A stretch of 64,000 nt of DNA, from contig CM070901.1 in assembly GCA_036417435.1 (NCBI GenBank), positions 166,614,044 through 166,678,043 of the forward strand, read 5' to 3'. The position numbers were made by a program, and so were the translations under genes. Source of the DNA: Inia geoffrensis. Its lineage: Eukaryota; Chordata; Mammalia; Artiodactyla; Iniidae. Position 1 is the first letter of the stretch; each line of letters starts with the position of its first letter. The notes beneath the pieces were generated by a model. The model was not told the DNA's origin and did no database searches. It was given only the letters and a program-made list of their open reading frames with translations. Positions 23,389 to 35,711 of the stretch are shown here, one piece after another.

Positions 23389-23699
23389 AAAAAGTAGCAC
23401 TATTATTCTCTAATACCCCTACTATAGTAATGCCGTATCTCTAAGGAGGTATTTCAAAAGTTCTCAAAAAAATTACTCAGTACCCCAGAGGCCATACAAT
23501 CAATTTTTAAATTAATTGTGAAAATCAAAATATTAACACATACTCTCTCATACACAGACACACACAAACACACCAGGGTCAGAAGTGTGGGGAAATGAAT
23601 ACTTTCACATTAGTGGGAATAAAAACTATCATATAGTCTTTGGAGAACAAAACCTTTTGACCTATTTGAAATCTAGCACAAGGGCACTGGCAGCACAGT

Positions 23700-24060
23700 T
23701 TGTCATAATAAAAAACTTGAGGCAATCTAAATGTCTATCAGTAGGAAATAGTTAGCTAAAAATCCATATTATGGAATATTAAGCAGCATTGCTAAAAAAT
23801 GAGGTAGATCTACATTTTGATATGAAAGTATTTCTACCATATAGTACATGATAAAGATATCTGAAGAATGTATATATATATTTACATAAATACACATTTA
23901 AGTACAATGTGTGCATAGTATAAAAGAAGGATACATACTAACTGCTGGGGAAGAGTTTATATGATATGACTAAGAAGGGGCACTGAAACTTTATTAATTC
24001 TGTACTATTTTAACTTCTTCAAAAGCATGCATTATTCTACCACTTGTATAATTTGAATGA
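23700..24060 (+). mobile_element. Old L1 3' fragment
   Basis: The order 'caatctaaatgtctatcagtagg', 'atattatggaatattaagcagc', 'tgaagaatgtatatatat' resembles the end of an old L1 ORF2 and its 3' UTR. Divergence is high. Confidence 0.5.
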
Positions 24061-24788
24061 GTAAAAGCGCAAAGGCAAAAAGCATTAAATGTAACAAGAC
24101 AGTTACTGTTGTAGGAAAACAATAGAATTTACAGTGAAGAAAAAAATTATGAGCACTTACATGGACAAAACTATATTTTAAAGCTACTGCTAGTTTTAAT
24201 AAAGGGTAATCTTACACAAGCAATTTTTAAATGCCAGGTAACACATCAGTGGAAAACAGGGAGAGGTAATAAGTATTTAAACATGATTAAATACCCAACG
24301 CAGTTTCATTGCTACAATGATGAACAACCATCCTCTGATTCCACACACTTTTCCGGAGACAGACAGAAAGAGAGAGATGGATGGAGAGAGGGAGGCAAGT
24401 AGGGAGGGAGAATAAATCTTGAATAAAAAGGAACTAATCAGAATCTAAAGATTCCTTGCCTCCATTTAAAAGTGGGAATTGGGACATTATGAAATATGCC
24501 TCGGAGGCTATAATGGCAGATTTCATCACTGCTAAATTCACTGATCTCTTAAGAATATTATAAACATCAACAGACTAATAAATTATCTATTAGCTACATT
24601 TGGGAGCTTAATAAGTTATATAAATGAATGAAATCACAGAACTGAAAAAAACTTAGGAGATCTGGGACAGGTCATAATGAACCCATCCCATAAAAGGAAT
24701 TACCCATTAATTTCTCTTTTAATGCTTCAAAAAAAACAAGCTGTTACTCCCAATCACCTCAGACATGTTACCAAAAGAATTATATGTT

Positions 24789-24814
24789 TTATCTATCTAT
24801 CTATCTATCTATGT
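24789..24814. repeat. (ATCT)n microsatellite
   Basis: 'tatctatctatctatctat' is a perfect tetranucleotide run. Confidence 0.95.
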
Positions 24815-26724
24815 TTCCTTTTATTTATTTTATTCTTTAAATCATATTTGCTTACTTTGTACCCCAATATAAGCATTGGCCCTTCTCTTTCACTTTCACT
24901 AGCCCAATTGCTATAGCATCTAGGCATCTAATCCCTTACTTAGATAGAATTAGCTCTTAAAAGGTCTTAAAATTGTCCAAACACGTTGGATTTTGTAAAA
25001 CATTTAATAGGTTTTTAAAACTAATCAAAGGCTTGCCTACTCTGATTTACCATGTAAAATGACAAATCCATCTTCATGTAAGTTGTTTATTGTTTGGGGG
25101 AATTAGGAGGTGGATGACTAAGGCTTATTTAAGGCATTTAATTGCACTAAACAGACAGATAAGAGACCTGCAACAAATATACATAAGGGAGAGCCGTTAA
25201 GCTCCAAAGTGATTTGGAATACTGTTTTCTAAAGTCCCAAGGCAGTGACAGGCCACTGTGGGTGGAAGATGCTTGGTAACTGGAATTCTTTATTTACCAA
25301 TAGGTAATTTATTGTAAAAAGCCTTCTAAGTTCTGCACTGTGTAATCCATTATGTTGTTTGTTCTTATTGGTTACAGCATTCTAAGGACAGTAAGTGTAG
25401 GTGGCTACTTAAGACAGTAACAGATTGATAGGAAAAAATAGAATACAAAGTTATACTTAAATGAGTCATTTTCTCCCCTATTCTCTACCCCCATCCCATC
25501 CCTCAAAGCAACTGGTTTTGTTGGGTTTTTTTAAGCAAACACATTTTATTTCCCTCTCCTCCCCACCAAGAGTCAAAATAAATTCAACCACCCTCTAGTT
25601 TCCAAAAGCCACACAGAGAAATAAAAACATTATGACTTTAAGAGAGTTCAAAGAACTATGCAGCAAGAGCATCTGGGTGTAAAAAGAACAGTCACCTGCA
25701 GGAAGGAGGGTAGAACAGAAGAGATACTGTCTGTGGATAGGAGGGGCTCCAGTATAACTGTTTACCTAGTATATAAAATTCTCAGACAGGAACAGTAGTC
25801 AGAAAGAAAAGCCAATTACTAAGGAAAATTGCTCCCAAACTAAGGCAGCTACTGAAACACATTTAATAAGCCAGGCCTGAGCACTAAGGTTTTCCCTTTT
25901 TTCCCTTCACTATAGAAAAAATAAAAGCCTGAATAGCTTGGAAATCTACCCACTGAAATAACATAAGGAAATCAGCAAATGTTTCAATTTTTTAAAATGT
26001 TTATTCTTGCTTAACCAGCACTGATATTTTTTTCCCTTTGGTATTCTTGCTCATTTGCTGCCATAAACTCTACCCAAAGAAACCCACCCAAGCTACCAAA
26101 GAGTCTAAAATTATGATGGATTATAGTGTCTTCAGGAGTTGGCTCTTTGGTTATTATTGTTACTTTTAATTAAACACTAATGCTCTCTCTATATAGTTTT
26201 CCCCAGGAAGAACAATGCTTAACACCCTAAAGAGAAGAAAAGGGGAAATGACTGAATGGTGTCATTAAGACAAGGTTCATTAAATGGGACCTCTTTCTAA
26301 GAGGCTTCCCTTTACTATATGTAAGTTTGGTAAATGAAATAATAAGATAGTGTCTTTTAATAAATAAAAGAAGGAAGTTGCATCTGTACTACCTAAACAA
26401 TTCTCACCATGAAAATATGACGTGAAACTAAAATTTTAATTTTAGGATATGGAGAAATTTGGAAGGCTGGTGAGTCCAAATCTCTCTTAGAGCAACTCCA
26501 AAAACTGCTCTTAAGGGTAATTAGCACAAAAATCCACCCAGGCTGACTTCAGGTTGCTGGCACAGATAATAAACAAAGATTTGGAAACACTTTAAATTGC
26601 ACTGTATCCACCTATTCCAACCGCCTCAACCACCCAGGCCACTGTTCCTGAGGCTGTAGTTTTCTGTATAGCTCCCTTAGTGGTAACTTCTCAGAAGAAT
26701 ATGAGAACAAATTTATTCCATAAA

Positions 26725-26800
26725 CATTTTATCACACATCTACTTTATGCTAGGCACGGTCCCACTAGCAAGAAACAGAGAAAAAAGCAATTTAAGGACT
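26725..26800 (+). repeat. L2 fragment, weak
   Basis: 'cacatctactttatgctaggcacggt' followed by 'agaaacagagaaaaaagc' recalls the L2 3' consensus. The piece is short. Confidence 0.4.
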
Positions 26801-27010
26801 TACCCTGGTTTATCCTCAAATCTCTGATCAACTCTGAAAGTCAGTTTTTGATACTTATGGGAATGTCTGACCTCCAAAGTAATCATTTATAATCACTGTC
26901 ATAATAGGGATTTTTGGTCTTTGTTTCTGCTTTTGTTTTGTTTTGGGGTATTTTTGCGGGGAGGGGGGAATGTTTCTACAGTGCTAATTCAATCATTTGG
27001 GTTTTTTTAC

Positions 27011-27117
27011 CTTCATTAGCCTCTGGCCTTGAATTCTTGATATATGCAGAGAATTTGGCAAAGATGTCCATTCCAGCGGTATTTGATTCTGGGTGTTTTG
27101 GTGAAAGCTTTAAGTAC
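27011..27117 (-). CDS. CLIC4: CLIC4 exon 4
   Basis: This 107-bp exon completes Lys103 and encodes residues 104-138 plus the first base of codon 139. It follows 'cattttag' style sequence (TTTAG|GTACTT) and ends GAAG|GTAAAA. The translation opens [19 protein letters not shown] and ends [14 protein letters not shown]. It covers the linker between the thioredoxin-like N-domain and the helical C-domain, plus the first C-domain helix. The donor-acceptor phases match exons 3 and 5. Confidence 0.98.
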
Positions 27118-27439
27118 CTAAATGAAAAATGTAATAACGGGTTATAGATCCTCCAAAGGTACATTAGCATAAATTCTCTCAATCAAACCATTGTGCTAGC
27201 AGTTACTAGACATCTTTTAAAAGTTATTACTCTAAGAAATGCCATCATCTCTTTTCCATGATATTTTTAAGATGTGTTTTTTCCTTAGGAAACAAAGTTC
27301 TACACGGTGTTTTTGTTCACATATTAATATTCTTGGCAACCAAAGCTCATCCACACTCCACCTCCATTTTATAAATTAGAATGCTGGGGAAACAGTCTAC
27401 TTGTTCAGAGACTTGTGCCAAGCCCATGGGCGTCTTAGA

Positions 27440-27622
27440 AAGAGAACTCTAGAGCAGAGCTGTCCAAGAGAGCGTTCTGTGATGATGGAAATATTATATA
27501 TTTGAATTGTCCAAGATGGTAGCCATTAGTGACTTGTGGTTATCTGAATATGAATTTAAATTAATCATAATAAAGTTAAAATTCATTTCCTCAGTTACAC
27601 TAGCCACATTTCAACTGTAGAG
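27440..27622 (+). mobile_element. MER5A-type hAT DNA transposon fossil
   Basis: It opens 'agagctgtccaagagagcgttctgtgatgatgg' and includes 'ggtagccattagtgacttgtgg', close to the MER5A layout (non-autonomous hAT-Charlie). The 3' terminus is eroded. Confidence 0.85.
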
Positions 27623-28561
27623 CTTTCTCAAATAGGAATGCCAAACAGACAGATCTTTGGTATGCCACACACTGAGCCAGCCATGTAAAGCAGTACCACA
27701 GAACCCTGACAGTAGGAAGAATCTAAGCTGCCCAAGCGTAGATTAAGGACAAAAACAGCAGGAGACCGATCATTCACTTTCCTACACTCAGGATTTTCCA
27801 AAACCTCCCATATATTAAATATTGTAAGGGTGACAATGAGCAACAGAAAAATAAGACATCAGGAATTTCGCTAACAAGTGCTCTGTTGTGTTGTTACAAA
27901 GTCTTTCTACTTTGAGAAAAGACATTCATGACACAACAGCTTTTTAAAAAAAACATACACAAATGTGTATTTCATACACTTAAATTTTCAAACACACATA
28001 CCCAATGTTTATTTCTTCCTCAAATTGGAAAATACATGTGAAAAAGCCCAATTCTTTACTTCTCCCTTCAGCAGAGCTTGTATCAGCTCCAGGGAGTCAA
28101 GGACTAGAGAAGTCCAGACTCTTGAGCACCACTTTAGGGAAGACTGATCAGCTTAAAAGCCCTGCAAAACAGGCTGGGAGCCGGTAAGACTACGGAAAAA
28201 ATCTTACATTGAACTAGTTTAGATTTATTCATATATTTTAAGATGCTGTCTTACTACTTTTCTTTAAATTAAAAATAAAAGTGGGGTATTTTTAGAAAAA
28301 AATTTGTTCAGTTATAAGCTGTAGTTTCAGGTTTTTATATTCGTATCTTTTACGTTTGCCATTTAAATTCAAGAAAAGATATATCTTCTAAATGAGACAT
28401 AGTACTATATTGGTAAGTAGAATATAAAATATCTATTGAATACCAACATGCTCAAGTTATTTTCCTGTTTAATATTTTTAAGCTTAAAGAGTTCTTCATA
28501 ATTAGAAATGAAATTAATTACATAACAAGCTTTTCAGTGAATGATTATAGTAAATTTCAAC

Positions 28562-28616
28562 TGTGTGTGTATGTATGTGTATATTATTTATGTGTGTATG
28601 TGTGTATATATATGTA
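28562..28616. repeat. (TG/TA)n-rich low-complexity repeat
   Basis: Interrupted 'tgtgtgtgtatgtatgtgt' and 'tgtgtatatatatgta' runs form a decayed microsatellite. Confidence 0.85.
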
Positions 28617-29014
28617 TTTTTTTTCCTGCTAACTATAGAAAACTTTACTTTCTCTCTCTTTTTATTTTCCCTGCCTGAGCTGAAACAGTTAATTCCAGCT
28701 TCAACATTCTTGAATTTCCCTTGACTATGAAAACAACCAGCCTCTAATTTAAATGTTTCCACCGCTTATAATACAGTACCTTCACTGACTCATTCCAAAC
28801 AAAAAATAGTGCAAGGAACAAAATATACTGAAGTGCCTCTTCAATATATCTATGACTTCCTCTAGCCAAGTTTCCAAATTTACTCTTCTTTTCCCCAACC
28901 AATATTTAGCAGTACCAACTTTTTCCAATGAAGTTAACTTCATAATAACTTATAGAAAGGTAGGCTTGAATTACAGATTATTTATATATTCATTATTCAT
29001 GCATACATTCATTT

Positions 29015-29140
29015 ATTCTAATTATTAAGTATCTACCATGTGTCAGGAATTGTACTAAGTACTGGGGTTGCAATCAATGATCAACACACAGAAGCATGCT
29101 TACTAGAGATCTGTTTTAATGAACAGGTAAAAATTAAAGA
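29015..29140 (+). repeat. L2 LINE fossil
   Basis: 'aagtatctaccatgtgtcagg', 'actaagtactggggttgc' and 'aatgatcaacac' follow the L2 3' consensus order. Confidence 0.65.
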
Positions 29141-29304
29141 CTTGCAATCAGCATATCCTTTATTCATATGGAAATAGATGCTGTTACAATTCTTAAGAAA
29201 AACAGTGTTCTCTAAAGCAGGTTAAACATGCCCTATTCTCCTCCTCCAAGACAATTAAATTTGTACTATTAATTTAATGCATACAATACTATAGTTACAA
29301 GAGA

Positions 29305-29445
29305 CCACTCACCTCAATCTCTCATTTTGCCTAAAAGGAAATTATATTCCAGAAAGCTTACATATTTGGCCCCCAAATCACTGGACTAGTTAAAAGTATT
29401 GTCAAACTGAAACTCACATCTCCTGTCCCCAGGTCCAGTGTTGTT
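29305..29445 (-). repeat. MIR fossil, reverse orientation
   Basis: 'tctcattttgcctaaaaggaaattatattccagaaagcttacatatttggcccc' has the antisense MIR layout, and it ends near 'ccccaggtccagtg'. Confidence 0.55.
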
Positions 29446-29930
29446 TTGTTTTTGTTTTATTAAAGATCAAGTTCTAAAAGATAAATCAAATGCTAAACTG
29501 GTAGGTCCAAAATCAGCTGTCAACTTTTTTTTGCATTCCCCCCAAACACTGGATTTTAATAATTCATTATTAGTAGTTTTAGCAAACTGCTTGATAAAGC
29601 AATACTTTTCAATTATTATGAGCATTCACTTAAACATTTAACAAAAGGAAGGCAAATAATTAATAAAAGGCTATGTGTCAACAACAGAATAGACATGCGC
29701 ATCCAGGGTATTTAGACTTTCAGATCAGTCCTTTATAACATCCTGTATTACATCACTGACTATTATTAATGGTAGACTAGCTAAGAATACTTCCATCCTT
29801 TAAGAAAGATCTCAAACATTTTCTCCTTCCTTGTGTTAATGTAAGAATAAAGTGTGGTTATACAGTCTATTAAATTATCCCTGTAAACTCAAGTTTCGTT
29901 ATATTTCTCTTTAAAAAAAAAAAAAAGGCA

Positions 29931-30138
29931 GGCTTCCCTGGTGGTGCAGTGGTTGAGAGTCTGCCTGCCAATGCAGGGGACACGGGTTCGTGCCTCGGTC
30001 CAGGAAGATCCCACATGCCGCGGAGAGGCTGGGCCCGTGAGCCATGGCCGCTGAGCCTGCGCGTCCGGAGCCTGTGCTCCGCAACGGGAGAGGCCACAAC
30101 AGTGAGAGGCCCGCGTACCACAAAAAAAAAAAAAAAAA
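29931..30138 (+). mobile_element. CHR SINE, short GC-rich subtype
   Basis: A full short-form copy begins 'ggcttccctggtggtgcag' and ends in an 18-base A run. An A-rich tract also precedes it ('aaaaaaggc' on both sides), so the exact duplication is uncertain. Confidence 0.92.
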
Positions 30139-31134
30139 AGGCTTAACAACAGTTTATAGAACTCTCCTCCAAAATTATCTAGCTTCCTCTATCCTTTTAT
30201 CGGTAAGTTAGCCAAGTATACAAGCCTGCTTCAGTTAAAAACCCAAATTTCAAAGTTTTTTTGAAAGCTTTTTTTGGGCAAAGTAGTTCCTTCTTTCAAG
30301 CAAGGGGAACTGAAAAAAATATCCCCAGAAGAGAAGAAAGATAGTTTCTTCTTTAAAACCTATAGTTACCTAGACCAGCAAAAGTTCCTTGATTTTATCT
30401 TTTCATTAGTCTCTAAATTCTAAACAACTCTAGAATAGACAGTTACCTGTATTTGTATTTGTCATGATTAAATCAAAAATGCTCACATAAAAACCCCTCT
30501 GTTCTCAGTATCATCAAATGCCCAAAACAAGTTATTAGAAATGCTAGATTCTAGTCCACCAGCTTGTACAACTCTTCTGCCTTTTGTCCTCATCCTATCT
30601 GGAAACAAGAAGGCTTACAATCAGTGTGAGTAGGGTCAGCTAAGGACCTGAAGATCTCCTTATCCTACAGAGAAAAGGCAGACAGCCCCTGGCTGCCCTA
30701 GAACAGAAGAAAGGAAGGAGAATGTATGTAGTGGTCCCAGAAACACTTCCTCCTCTCATCCTCTAGAAGCAATTCTGCATGACAGAGAATTTGCTGTTTG
30801 ATCAGCATTTCACATTATGTGTTACAGAGCCCACTAAGGGCAAGGTACTCCCAATCCAAACATGGTGTTCCAATGCATATAAATAAAAACTCAACAGAAG
30901 TTAAACCTCACCTACTTTTAAAAAAGGATTCATTAAATTAAGTTTGAAAACCACCTTCAGTCCCACTTGGTCACCACAGTAAAACAAACTACCTTTGCTT
31001 TCTATATTACCCTTCCTCTAAACTTGAGCTAGCCTTCAATCTTGTACTCACTAAAGCACAATTACAATTAAAGACTCACATTTTACCTTTTATAAAAGTC
31101 AAACATAGGTTTTTGTTTTTACTTGGCTTTGAAA

Positions 31135-31310
31135 GTAAGTATGCCAGCTCTGCCACCATGAACTGTGAAATCTTGGACAAATTACTTGGATTACTCATCT
31201 TCAGATTTTTCATAAAGTCTTTGAGAGAATTGAGATAATCCACAAAATAATCCATAATGCACAGTGCCTGGCACATAATTAGCACTTGAATGTTAGTTAA
31301 TAATAGCAGA
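31135..31310 (+). repeat. MIR SINE fossil
   Basis: 'gaactgtgaaatcttggacaaattactt', 'aattgagataatcc' and 'acagtgcctggcacataattagcac' appear in MIR order. Confidence 0.8.
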
Positions 31311-31584
31311 GGCATTAGTAACATCAAAAATACTCCCTTCTATATAAAGTAAAATTTTAAACTTTATTTAGAAACTCTTCAGAATGTAAACTTCAACATA
31401 AAAACAAGGAAAATTAACCATAGAGAGACTTTAGTGGATTATGAACCCTTTATAACAGAAAGATCTCCAAGTTTTAACTAAAATTATTTAAACCGAAAGA
31501 AAAGATCATTCCTGGTTAGAGTATCTCTATGAATATGCCCAAATGAAATGAAGCTAAATTTTCTATATATGAAAAGCAAAATGA

Positions 31585-31705
31585 GGGAATTCCCTGGCAG
31601 TCCAGTGGTTAGGACTCCGTGCTCTCAATGCCAAGGGCCCGGGTTCAGTCCCTGGCTGGGAAACTAACATCCCACAAGCCACATGGCACAGCCAAAAAAA
31701 AAAAA
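31585..31705 (+). mobile_element. Older tRNA-derived SINE, short
   Basis: It opens 'ggaattccctggcagtccag' and has the 'gttcagtccc' B-box-like block and 'cacagccaaaaa' tail of the older cetartiodactyl tRNA SINEs. Flanks 'gaaaagcaaaatga' (31571-31584) and 'aaaaagcaatgtga' (31715-31728) may be a decayed duplication. Confidence 0.85.
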
Positions 31706-32097
31706 GAAAACAAAAAAAAGCAATGTGAAAATGTTTATTTTCAAGGTCCAATTCAAAAAGCTATGGTGTCTTACAGAGTACTGGGTGCCAAAAAAATTGA
31801 ATATTTTGATATTAGCTCTACTACTTCTGTTAATATTTATTCCCTCTGAGAAAAATAAGAAAGAATAATGAAAATTATTTTTGTTGCTGTTATTGCTGCT
31901 ATTGTTGAAGAAGAAGGCTAGAAGAGAATATGAGAAAATGCCCATTTTACTGAAATGGTATATAATGTTATCAGCATACTGATTTCAAAAACGTAAATAT
32001 CCTTGGAAGGATTTACACAACAAACATTTTAGACAATGCTTTAAAACAACATACAGCTTCCTTCACAGAGAATGAATGTCATTCAAACTGTTTCTCT

Positions 32098-32317
32098 TTT
32101 TTTTTTTTAATTTTTAAATTTTTTTTGCGGTATGTGGGCCTCTCACCGCTGTGGCCTCTCCCGTTGTGGAGCACAGGCTCCGGATGCACAGGCTCAGCAG
32201 CCATGGCTCACGGGCCCAGCCGCTCCGTGGCATGTGGGATCTTCCCGGACCGGGGCACGAACCCGTGTCCCCTGCATCGGCAGGCAGACTCTCAACCACT
32301 GCGCCACCAGGGAAGCC
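32098..32317 (-). mobile_element. CHR SINE, short subtype, reverse orientation
   Basis: After a T-rich run the reverse complement is a complete short CHR SINE. The duplication 'ctgtttctct' lies at 32088-32097 and 32318-32327. Confidence 0.93.
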
Positions 32318-32767
32318 CTGTTTCTCTATTTATAATTTAATGTTGATACAATGATCTACAGTTATGAGAGGAAGATCACTTCCATTAGTGTCTGAGGATA
32401 ATATGGCAAATATGGAGCTTTCCTTAGAGCTGACAGACTTTAAGAATAAAAAGGGTAAAATATACATACATACATAAAAAGAGTAAAAGAGATCCAGTAG
32501 GTTCTATGATGCAAAACAATATCTGAAAAGTTATTTCTACTAAGCTGAATGCATGTTCATAATAGTTCCTTACTTATGTGTATACAGCTTCAATTTATAT
32601 TTTTACAAGGATCCCAGTTTCAATTTATCAGTATTCTAACTATATACATGGCCTGGAGGAAAAGACAAATATGGTTTTATTAATGGTGGTCTAGAGAATC
32701 TTTACTAGGGATGGAAGGAAGGTTAGGACTCCTGGACAGTAGAGATAAAAAAGTTCTGAGGCTTACA

Positions 32768-32858
32768 TATGGCTGAGTCACTTCACTGTACAGCAGAAAC
32801 TAGCACAACATTGTGAAGCAACTACACCCACAAAAATAAAAATTAAAAAAAAAAAAAG
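32768..32858 (+). mobile_element. L1 3' end, extremely truncated
   Basis: 'gctgagtcacttcactgtacagcagaaac' through 'acaacattgtgaagcaactacac' is the terminal roughly 80 bp of an L1 3' UTR with an A tail. Confidence 0.9.
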
Positions 32859-32935
32859 AAGTTTGAGGGTCTTAGAAAGACAGGAAGGAAGGCAGAGAAT
32901 AAGCTTTAGAATACACGATTAAGAAAATGAATTTT

Positions 32936-33277
32936 GGGGCTTCCCTGGTGGCGCAGTGGTTGAGAATCTGCCTGCTAATGCAGCGGACACGGGTTCGAGC
33001 CCTGGTGTGCGAAGATCCCACATGCCGCGGAGCAACTAGGCCCGTGAGCCACAACTACTGAGCCTGCGCGTCTGGAGCCCGTGCTCCGCAACAAAAGAGG
33101 CCACGATAGTGAGAGGCCCGCGCACCGCGATGAAGAGTGGCCCCCGCTTGCCACAACTAGAGAAAGCCTTCGCACAGAAACGAAGACCCAACACAGCAAA
33201 AATAAATAAATTAATTAAAAACAAAAGTACCAATGCCACCGTGGATGTGAGGATTAGTCAATGCTTTAAAAGAATAA
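32936..33277 (+). mobile_element. CHR SINE with extra 3' sequence
   Basis: A CHR SINE runs from 32938 to about 33217 and ends in an 'aaataaataaattaattaaaaa' tail. About 55 more bases follow, including 'gtaccaatgccaccgtggatg', and end in a second A-rich tract 'tttaaaagaataaa'. The perfect 15-bp duplication 'aagaaaatgaatttt' (32921-32935 and 33278-33292) encloses SINE and extra sequence together. The extra sequence therefore entered with the SINE, as in 3' transduction. Confidence 0.85.
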
Positions 33278-33484
33278 AAGAAAATGAATTTTAAGCTTAG
33301 TATAAGATTGCTAAACAGAGGGCAATTCTGTTCACAATTGAAGACGGGCTAGTTGTAGACAGAGGTGTCATTATTCATATGTCTCCTGGCAGCCTTCCTG
33401 CCTACCATCCCCAACCCTGCATGCTATGCTCCAGCCACAGCTTTAGGTCCCCCAAAGAAACACTATTTATTCAAAATTATTTTT

Positions 33485-33745
33485 CTTCTTGGAACGTCTG
33501 TCATCCCTTCATTCACCTGCTAAAGGCCACATTTTTTTTTTTTCAATTAAAGCTCAGTTCAAGTGTTATCTCTTTCTATAAAGCCTTTTCTGATTCTACT
33601 CGCTCTCCCACAGCACCACTATCTCTTCATACATATTCGACTGCACTTCTTGAGAGCAGGAACTATCTTATTAACTATTACATCCATAGGGCTTTGTTGC
33701 CCAGTAACCGTTTGCAGGATAAACTAATGAATGAAGGAATGAATA
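33485..33745 (+). repeat. L2 LINE fossil
   Basis: The sequence runs 'agctcagttcaagtgttatctc', 'aagccttttctgattct', 'gagagcaggaactatc', 'gaatgaaggaat'. This order is typical of the L2 3' end. Confidence 0.6.
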
Positions 33746-34593
33746 CTGATTAACTATTATTTTAGAACTCTCTGACCCATTAATCCTAATTCAGGGAAAT
33801 TTATCTGTATATATGGAGGGTAAAAAACAACTAACAAGAAAAGGTTTGGGCCAGAAGAAACATTCCAATTTTCAGGATAATGAAACTGGAAAAGCCTAAA
33901 AGAAACCAATGATGATTTGAACCTATGCCAAGATTACATTATGATGAATAGTTGCAATTTAGGTAACTGTCATTACAGTACATCTATTCCTCAACTACAC
34001 CTCACAATATAGTAAATAGTTGAGTACTTTAAAATCATTAACCATGTGGGCTAATATGCAAGACTGGGGGATCCAGAATACCTCAAAGAAATACATAAAT
34101 AAAAATGGAATCCCAGGGACACAATCTAAAAAGTTAATTCCCTTGGGTGGTAGCTTCAGAAAGTTACCTTTAAAATGGCCTGATAGGAAATCTCCCAGCA
34201 ACCTGTACCACACTCCTGCTTAGATATTCTGGCTGGGTTCAGTTTGAACCTGTCTTTCCCCATCTTTTCTTCTCCCTAAACTTCTCTCTCATTTTGGGAC
34301 CTCAAATAACCAGTCTTTCCTGACCTATCTCATGTGTCCCAAACCTACTTTCACCAAGTATTCTATAGCTTAATCAGATTCCTACCTTTCTTAGTGTGGC
34401 TTACTGGCCTACCTGGCAGCCAATTCTGTCATTTGTGTAGCATTATAATGTATGAAGAGAAGTGCTAGTCATTCCAACTTAATGCTGTGACAATTTAACT
34501 CAAGTACAATCAGGAGAAATGTCTCTAACGGCCAGGTAAGACAAACTTTAAAGACATGGCAATATTTCCATGCATATTTTCTTCAATACTCAC

Positions 34594-34719
34594 TTGGGGG
34601 GGCATAAGACTTCTTCAAGAAATTCTTCAATCTTATTTACATCAGTTTTGACCTCATTGTTGAAAGTTATAAATGGTGGGTGGGTCCCTGGAGCCAAGTT
34701 CTGCAGGTCTGCAGGCTTC
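34594..34719 (-). CDS. CLIC4: CLIC4 exon 3
   Basis: This 126-bp exon completes Arg61 and encodes residues 62-102 plus two bases of Lys103. It follows 'gtctaacag' and ends CCCCAA|GTGAGT. The translation includes [19 protein letters not shown] and [20 protein letters not shown]. This covers the second half of the thioredoxin-like domain, with the cis-proline region APGTHPPF that shapes the glutathione-like pocket. A run of seven C lies just before the donor and codes for the two prolines. Confidence 0.98.
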
Positions 34720-35019
34720 CTGTTAGACAAAATAGTGGTCAAAATCAGGTCATTTTTTACTCTAACTGAGGAGCAACAATACTTACATTCTCAGAGTGAT
34801 TCTAAATTTTAAAATATATAAAAATGAATAAGAAATAGTATTTTTTCCACTAAGTATAACAGCCACAATAGTACTCTAGTAAGAAGCAAACATCCACAAA
34901 GCACATAATTTAGGATAAAAAAATTAAAAGTCTTTCATTTTAACCAAAGACAAAGTTCTTCATTCTCATTCCAAATGTAACTGAGGTACTTATTAGAAAT
35001 GGAGGTGGAATGAGGGGAG

Positions 35020-35130
35020 GAAGACTTGGGAAGGTCAGTCTCTAGTCTCAACTCTGGCACCAACTCACTGTGTAAAGACGGGCAAACTATAACTTCTCTA
35101 CTTCTCTAGGCCTTCCTTTTCTTTTCTTTT
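35020..35130 (+). repeat. MIR fossil, partial
   Basis: 'ctctggcaccaactcactgtgtaaagacgggcaaac' fits the MIR core. The rest is worn away. Confidence 0.55.
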
Positions 35131-35711
35131 TTTTAATAAGGAAGAAGAGCAGCTTATTCCTACAGTCCTTTTCCATAAGATTTCAAATTCAAATGCTACT
35201 TCTCCATTTTCCCGTAAGTCCAGACTTAACAATGAAAAAGATGACTAATATCAAAATTACTTCAATATATAAAAAATAGCATAAACAAAGGTAAAAAGCA
35301 ACATAGAATGGAAAAAAATAGTATTGTAAATAAGAAGGATTTTGTCCAAATTCATCAAAAATTCAAGTAGGTATGGGTGAAAATAAATTGATAAGCAATA
35401 AATAAGTGAACACATGGAAAAATGTCCAAGAACCCAATCATCAAAGAAATTCAAAATTAAATAATGAAGAAATTTTCCTATGAATTAGGAGAAACTGAAA
35501 ATACACAGAACACTGATAAAAACGGTGAAACTGTATGCTACCCTATTAAAAAGCAAAATGGCTCACCTAAGCCTACCAATGAATCCTAGAGTCAAAAACA
35601 TGACAGATATGGTGTGCATCCTAATGATAAAATATGAGGCATACATCACCACCTATGAAATATTCTTACCAAATAAGTCAAACCTGACTCTAAAATTAAG
35701 TCTCCTTGGGC

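Larger units (their letters stand above)
23410..26700. other. Unassigned intron 4 stretch
   Basis: I see AT-rich intronic sequence with a GA-rich patch (24360-24412) and an ATCT microsatellite (24789-24814). The stretch around 23740-23960 has L1 3'-like wording ('tatggaatattaagcagc'). No open frame here has a recognisable domain. Confidence 0.5.
12159..27010 (-). other. CLIC4: CLIC4 intron 4
   Basis: This 14.9-kb intron runs between a GTAAAA donor at 27010 and the 'tttctttcag' acceptor before 12158. It is filled by a 3' L1 piece (13925-14750), a long old L1 in gene orientation (14750-21420), nested SINEs and microsatellites. The stretches 12400-13320, 21430-22990 and 23410-26700 are mostly unassigned AT-rich sequence in which I see no gene. 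Confidence 0.9.
27118..34593 (-). other. CLIC4: CLIC4 intron 3
   Basis: This 7.5-kb intron starts GTGAGT at 34593 and ends TTTAG at 27118. It holds a MER5A copy, L2 and MIR fossils, four tRNA-derived SINEs and a short L1 end. The spans 27630-29000, 30140-31130, 31730-32087 and 33750-34590 hold nothing I can name. Confidence 0.9.

Noticed and set aside
24360..24412. GA-rich patch as a regulatory element
   Set aside because: It is a decayed purine microsatellite with no other supporting signal.
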